This document shows positions 58,263-64,000 of a DNA stretch of 64,000 nucleotides, in pieces (positions within the stretch are counted from its first letter, which is position 1; each line of letters opens with the position of its first letter). The DNA is from Plantago major (taxonomy: Eukaryota > Streptophyta > Magnoliopsida > Lamiales > Plantaginaceae), in contig CM048843.1 of the NCBI GenBank assembly GCA_026545765.1, forward strand, positions 3,968,001 through 4,032,000, written 5' to 3'. The translations under genes were made by a program, and so were the position numbers. The notes under the pieces were generated by a model. The model made no database searches. It saw only the letters and a list, made by a program, of their open reading frames with translations, and was not told the origin of the DNA.

Positions 58263-60624
58263 CTCCCCTTAAATGAACATGAGTTGGTGATCGTTGATAC
58301 TTGATACGCTGTGGGAATACTGCCTCATTAAAAACCTTGCTAAGAAAAATCCAGCGGGATAAAAACTTAGTCAAGGGAAAAAGAGTGCAGTGCGTATCCA
58401 TTTCCCCTGATTGATGCATCATTGAAGTTCTTCAAACTTCTGCAAATTTCAACCTTCCAAACCAACTTTCCAAATGATGATGTCAAATGTGATGTGGTTG
58501 AGCAAATCTTCAAATATGTCGTACTTCGATATAATATTCTTCTCATAGATAATGTCGGTGAACTTCTGTAATATACGCCTTGTCTTCTTCAGGAAGAACT
58601 TTCCCAAACACTTGAAATATCGTATAGTTTCCTTGTTCCATAACATCGCTCCATAATACCGTAAAGATATCCAACAAGCCCATAAATCGTATCTTTACCA
58701 AACAGTTTCACAATAATGGAGATATGGAGATATATGCGCGTATAATGTTGTCTCGTTAAAAACCTCGCTAGGAAAAACCCAATGGGATAAAAACTTAGAA
58801 AGGGAAAAAGAGTGCAACCATTTCTCTTGGAATGCGCAAATGTACTCATTGCTGCTTGACTGCAATTAATTCATGTACCTTCTTCAGGAGGTATAGTAAG
58901 GATTGTTGTAGCTCTTGATAGCATAACATATATGACTGTGGTACTTCTGGACCATGTGAATCTTCAATGATAATAATAATACTCCTTGTAATAATCCCTT
59001 GCATGCTCAAAACTTCAGGTTGAGCCAACACTGGTGGAACCAATAATACTTTTCACGAGTCATCAATATCATATCCCATATCTCAATAGTTCACTGCGGT
59101 GAATCACATTCTTATTTTGTCAACATGAAGTTGATTATAAGATCAATATAGAGGTATATATTAGTTCCTCAAGAACTTTCCTCATTCAATCCATGTTCGC
59201 CGACTTGATACTTTTAGTCTCCGTTTGGGACTAATTGACGAAGATGATATCTCCCCTCATTGAACTTTCCTCAAATATAATATGAGTTGTAATCGGAATC
59301 AGTTAGTGTTTCGAATTCGTTTGATCAAAAGGACCTCAAGTCCATGAGCTCATTTTCTATCATCATGATCATGATGTCATCGAATGGACTCACATGTAAG
59401 ATCCCCATTTACATGTCCATCGATTTCGCATATGCTTATTCATTTCTCTCGGTTCCATGTATACCGGTATATCAAATCTCTTTGTTAGATTTTTCCATAT
59501 CAGTACTGATATTCGATATCTGAATATTGTTTGTCGGTACCATTTCCTTTCATATAGGCCATCTATTTTAATTCAGATATCTATGCCATTCATGGCATTC
59601 ATTACTCCTCAAGAGTACCAACTGCTCGGTCTTGCCAATTTTTTTATATTGTACTTATCATTGGAACCGTATTTCACTGAGAATCATTAGTACAATTGGC
59701 AAATTATCTCAATGTTCAACACATGGCATTCTATAACCAATATGCAACTCTGTATGCCTTAAAATATAGGGTCATAGCGGGTTAACATTCAAATTATAAA
59801 TTTCATGTTCGAACATATCTTGATTAGTAACATGAAGCTGAATCTTTAGTTCAAGTTTGAACTTTCACATATATGGGGATCAATTCGCTCTACGAATTTG
59901 TTTTTACCAGCTTCCTCATGTTCTTCCTCCCCTAAGCTGGGAAAAACTAGCTCATACTAGTAAGGGCTTAAAATAGAACTGTCCAGCTTAGATAATCATA
60001 TATGCATACAACCATCTAGTATGCTTCACACATTAGTTCTATACGAAGAACAATATGATTGGGAGTCAATATATTCACAGTTGGATTTTCTTGTGCTAAA
60101 ATAACTTTGCCCTCAAATTGGAGATCATACTTGTGGGTTTCCAGCCACTTATATATAAATTACTGTCAACTTTAAAAGTATGACTTTTGCTCATTTCAAT
60201 ATCTCCATAATCATGCTTAATCTCAATGTTGTGTCTTGCCATGATAATATTTACAACACGAGAAAGCTTTCAGCACATAATCATACGGAAACTTCATGTT
60301 TCAAAACGACGGGTAATTATACCCGGATGACCTAATTTTGTCACATCGAGATCTCTTTCATACATCATTTGTATTTGGCCTTTCAATAATGTGACAATAG
60401 GACACAATCGATGTGTCTTCCTTAATTGGCAAGACTAATCAATGTCAATTCCTCTAGGAATTTATGTTCTTGGGCACAGTTTTACGAGAGTAAAAACTCT
60501 TGTATGATGATGAAATCAAGCCATACACTTTCATTATGTCTTCTTGGCATAATCCATCTATGGAGGGTATATATAAACTTGAGCATTTACAATATCATGC
60601 TCCCCTCAAATGCTCATGGCACCT

Positions 60625-61812
60625 TTAATGTTTTACCAATTCCATGTTGGTAATTATATATATCTCACAAGATATGACAAGCTTTAAAGTGCTATCACCC
60701 AAGCATAAATTTGGCCTGATGCGGACAAGTGTCGCAGCATGTAAAATTGCATGTCCCCATGCTGATGCAGGGAGTCTAGATTGCATAAGTAATGGCCTTG
60801 CAATTAATTGGAGGCGTTTAATAAATGATTCGGCCATACCATTTTGTGTATGAACATGTGCAACAGGATGTTCAACTTTTATGCCAATCGACATGCAATA
60901 ATCGTTAAATGCTTGCGATGAAAATTCAGCAGCATTATCAAGGCGAATGCTCTTGATTGGAGAATCAGGAAAGTGTGCTCGTAAGCGAATTATTTGGGCA
61001 AGCAGTCTTGAAAATGCCATATTACGAGTAGATAATAAGCACACATGTGACCATCTCGTAGATGCATCTATCAAAATCATAAAATATCTTAATGGTCCAG
61101 ATGGTGGTTGTATTGGTCCACATATATCTCCATGAATTCTTTCAAGAAAAGAAGGACTTTCATATCCAACCTTTTCAAATGATGGTTTTGTAATCAATTT
61201 GCCTTTAGAGCAAGCACCACATGAGAATTCCTTGTTGTGGTAAATCTTTTGATTTTTCAATGTATGACCACATGAATTTTCAATAATCTTTCGCATCATC
61301 ATTGATCCGGGATGGCCCAATCGATCATGCCAAACTTTAAAATTGCTATCAATTTGCTTTTCCATAGCATATGTTTCAATTGCTCTAATCTTAGAGTAAT
61401 ATAAGCCAGGGGACAATTCCGGTAGTTTTTCCAATACATTTTTCTTACCGGATTTCACTGTTGTGATATAGAGAAATTCTTTGCCATTTTCACTCATAGT
61501 CTCAACATGATATTCATTCCGTCGAATATCTTTAAAGCTCAACAAGTTTCGCTGAGACTGAGAAGAATATAATACTTCTTCTATGGCAACCATTGTCCCA
61601 TTTGGTAGTGTTATTTTCGCTCTACCAGAGCCTTCAATCAATTTCGCACTACCAGAAATTGTATTTACATTCGCTTGCCTCATCGACAAGTAGTCAAAGA
61701 ACTTGACATCATTGAATATGTTGTGTGTTGTTGCACTATCAGCTAGGCATATTTCCGCCTCATTTGTCTCAGATATTTTCATATTATCTTCAAGAAATAG
61801 AATAAGCAACAT
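60625..61812 (-). pseudogene. Copia pol fragment: protease, GAG-pre-integrase, integrase
   Basis: It starts near the protease: LADSATTH is the place of the active-site Asp-Ser/Thr motif. The GAG-pre-integrase region (FKVWHDRLGHPGSMMM) has the His-His-Cys-Cys zinc site (CGACSKGK). The integrase core shows GDICGPI with the first Asp, SIRLDNAAEFSS with the second Asp, and ahead NGMAESFIKRLQ with the catalytic Glu. After AATLVRIRP the sequence leaves the family (LCLGDSTLKLVIS) and ends, marking the break where the RT part is lost. Gag and pol are usually one frame in this superfamily. Here they are separated by about 180 bases including a homopolymer. Confidence 0.85.
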
Positions 61813-61961
61813 AAATAAAAGGAAAAACTTGATTTTATTTCAATGACAAAAATCCCAAGCTACCAAAAAGGTACATCATAAATGCTAGAAAATTCAAATC
61901 CTAATGTTCTTGAAAAAGAGCAAATCCTAAATGCAAAAGAGAATAAATCCTAAGCTACTTC

Positions 61962-61989
<28 letters not shown>
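61962..61989. repeat. Poly-A/poly-T homopolymer at the gag-pol junction
   Basis: A run of about 28 A on the plus strand (T on the coding strand) lies directly after the gag stop codon. It probably expanded after insertion and separates gag from pol. Confidence 0.9.
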
Positions 61990-61990
<1 letters not shown>

Positions 61991-61992
<2 letters not shown>

Positions 61993-63121
61993 AAATTTGG
62001 GTACTTCCATCATCATTCTTGGTATCACTTTCCCCTTCAGGGAACTCAAAGAAATCATCAGGTATTTCACTTTTGTATCCATGATCCTTAAAGAAATCAG
62101 ACACATCGAAATGTGTAGCATCGTATGGGCTACGAGTAGTATTGTCTTCAATAAAATTAGCTTCAGCCTTCTTTTCTCTAAGTGATGCTTGGTAAAGATC
62201 CACAAGATGTTGAGAAGTATGACATTTACGTTCCCAATGGTCATTCATACCACATTTATAACACTTTTCATCAACATACTTCCTTTTGCCATGCCCAGTT
62301 TTGGATCCTTCACCCTTTTGGTGGTGGTTTGCATTATGATAGCTATTGTTTTGACGATATCCTCCACGACCACGTCCATAACCACGACCAGAGTTATTAT
62401 TAGGACGAAATCCTCCACGCCCACGCCCATAACCACGACCAGAGTTATTATTAGGACGAAATCCTCCACGTCCTCGTCCATGATTGCCAGGATTGGAATT
62501 TCTTCCATTAAAAGATGTCACATTCGCTTCAGGGAATGGATCAGTACCACTTGGGCGTGTTTCATGGTTTTTCAGCAAGAGCTCATTATTTTGCTCAGCT
62601 ACTAGAAGGCATGAGATCAACTCAGAATATTTTTTGAAGCCCTTCTCACGATATTGCTGTTGCAACAGCATATTAGATACATGGAAAGTGGTGTATGTTT
62701 TTTCTAGCATGTCATCCTCAGTGACTGTCTCACCACATAACTTCAACTTGGAAGTGATTCGGAACATCGCCGAATTAAAATCATTCACAGATTTAAAGTC
62801 TTGCAGACGCAAGTGAAGCCATTCATATCGGGCTCTAGGAAGTATCACCGTCTTTTGGTGATCATACCTTTCTTTCAAATTTGTCCAAAGTTCCGCCGGA
62901 TCTTTGACAGTAAGGTATTCAGTTTTCAAACTTTCATCAAGATGATGGCGAAGAAATATCATCGCTTTAGCCTTATCTTGGCTGGTTGACATGTTACCAA
63001 CCTTGATTGTCTCTCCTAGGCCCTTGGCATCTAGGTGGATTTCTGCGTCGAGAATCCATGATAAATAGTTCTTTCCACTGATATCAAGTGTCACAAATTC
63101 GAGATTGCTTAAATTCGTCAT
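61991..63121 (-). CDS. Copia gag (UBN2-type) with CCHC zinc knuckle
   Basis: From the ATG at 63121 (MTNLSNLEFVTLDISGKNY) a frame of 376 residues is open. The capsid-like part has KNYLSWILDAEIHLDAKG, the retained block DPAELWTNLKERYDHQKTV and LHLRLQDFKSVNDFNS. An RG-rich linker holds a 17-residue direct repeat (51-bp tandem duplication near 62370-62472, unit core GYGRGRGGFRPNNNSGR). The zinc knuckle CYKCGMNDHWERKCH (CX2CX4HX4C) follows. The frame ends with DDGSTQI. The start at 63121 was preferred over an upstream ATG at 63199 because the family starts with this motif and the upstream part lies in the leader. Confidence 0.85.
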
Positions 63122-63645
63122 AGCTCTACAAAAATATGCAACACGCATTAGTATGGTCAGATTTGATACACATACGACAATAAAAATACATACATACAAA
63201 ATATATACATACGTACGGGGTACATATGCAGCAGAAAAAATACATACGAAACATGCATATTAAATAAATAAAGGATTTGGGTAATTATGATCTTTGAAAA
63301 CAAGCGGACTGCTTTGTGCAAACATAAACAAATTATTTTTTTTTTTGTTTAAGTAATATAAAAAAGAAAAGCAAAAGAGATTCATGCATAGTGTGCATAC
63401 GGACAAAACAAAACTCATGCAATTTATTATATACTGACACACATACATTGATTGTACGCAAGACACATGCATACTGAAAATCCTTTACCGTTTACCGATT
63501 ACGGTCCATTACCTTTGTGCTCCAATCAGATGGATGAAAACAGATGAAGGCTTGATTCTTTTTTTTTTTTTTTTTCCAGTTTTTGTCCGTACGGAAGGTT
63601 AGGTTTTGGGATCTCAGTTGGTTGAACACTTTCGTGCTGATAAAG

Positions 63646-63795
63646 TGTTAAGAAAATAGAGAGTTTATTATGATGTGATAATGAGAGAGTACAAGCATGT
63701 ATTTATACAATATAAAGAAGTTTCTAGAGATCATAACAGTTGGGCTTATAACAATTATAACCCAATACTAACTCTTATACATTTATTCTCAAACA
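63646..63795 (-). repeat. 5' LTR of the Copia element
   Basis: 150 bp. On the minus strand it begins TGTTTGAGAATAAATGTATA and ends TATTTTCTTAACA. The sequence just inside, CTTTATCAGCACGAAAGTG, is in the primer-binding position. TATA-like TGTATAAATACATG lies near 63698. Confidence 0.88.
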
Positions 63796-63800
63796 AGAAA

Positions 63801-64000
63801 GTTATTATAGTATATGTGTAAATAACTGCTTCATCTAACCAACTCTAATTCCGCCAATTAAGTATAAAGTTGACTTGGTTTACTCATAGAGCGAGAGTCA
63901 AGCACAAGCTTTCCTTTACCTAGATGAGCCAAGTTAATACTCAACTTGTCATGATCATCCTCCTTGAATGACCCCAGTTACCTGCGGAAAAACGAGATGC
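63801..64000. other. Right edge, no feature
   Basis: Short non-coding stretch after the Copia target duplication. Confidence 0.4.

Larger units (their letters stand above)
58116..63795 (-). mobile_element. Ty1/copia-type LTR retrotransposon, lacking RT/RNase H
   Basis: Two LTRs of 147 and 150 bp in the same orientation bound the element, with the 5-bp target duplication AGAAA outside (58111-58115 and 63796-63800). Transcription is on the minus strand. Inside are gag (63121-61991) and an aspartic protease/GAG-pre-integrase/integrase fragment (61812-60625). After the integrase core the protein diverges, and the remaining 2.3 kb to the 3' LTR has no RT or RNase H that I can find. The LTRs have diverged from each other noticeably, so the insertion is not recent. 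It is a non-autonomous, decayed copy. Confidence 0.9.

Noticed and set aside
58263..60624. Second retrotransposon nested in the Copia element
   Set aside because: No second set of LTRs or target duplication. The duplicated phrase is short and fits an internal duplication.

Overview
This is a stretch of nuclear DNA from a flowering plant, almost certainly a eudicot. The evidence is spliced genes with GT-AG introns, a tRNA-Tyr with the short intron usual in plants, and a dense mix of plant mobile-element families (Stowaway/mariner, Mutator/FAR1, Harbinger, hAT, Copia, a gypsy-type solo LTR, LINE). I cannot name the species from sequence alone.

Only a few loci look like ordinary host genes. Two complete copies of a QUASIMODO2/TSD2-type putative methyltransferase lie in the same orientation, copy A at 11141-15716 and copy B at 39981-44115. 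Exons 2 to 8 have identical lengths in the two copies, and both have an intron in the 5' leader. Downstream on the minus strand is a leucine-rich-repeat gene of the 'outer arm dynein light chain 1-like' family (51786-54272). From memory, the Arabidopsis homologues of these two gene types are neighbours (At1g78230 and At1g78240), so this looks like a conserved gene pair in which the methyltransferase was duplicated and then pushed apart by insertions. A tRNA-Tyr(GUA) gene sits between copy B and the LRR gene.

The rest is largely mobile DNA. From left to right: an Ulp1-like (C48) protease gene with signs of decay and a FAR1/MULE-type transposase gene, both on the minus strand (about 750-8380); a SINE-like head (8394); a Stowaway MITE (10011-10240); a frameshifted Harbinger transposase (17463-18790) followed by a block of CAGCTA repeats; a foldback element with arms of about 0.5 kb and a nested Stowaway (19437-20837); a solo LTR with target duplication (22978-25311); a 3.6 kb mariner-like element with Stowaway-type ends, a defective transposase and gene-like cargo (25985-29582); a GC-rich LTR-like remnant (31250-31920); further MITEs; a 5'-truncated LINE (33206-35252); a 4.7 kb block of short-unit arrays (44750-49500); an hAT-type element with target duplication (50349-51034); a second foldback element (56035-56860); and a Copia element bounded by LTRs and an exact target duplication that has lost its reverse transcriptase region (58116-63795).

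The points I find most worth checking are: a glycine-to-glutamate change in the SAM-binding motif shared by both QUA2-like copies; the apparent loss of the catalytic cysteine in the Ulp1-like gene; the mariner element with gene-like cargo and a deleted catalytic segment; the long foldback hairpin; and the unexplained array block at 44.7-49.5 kb.
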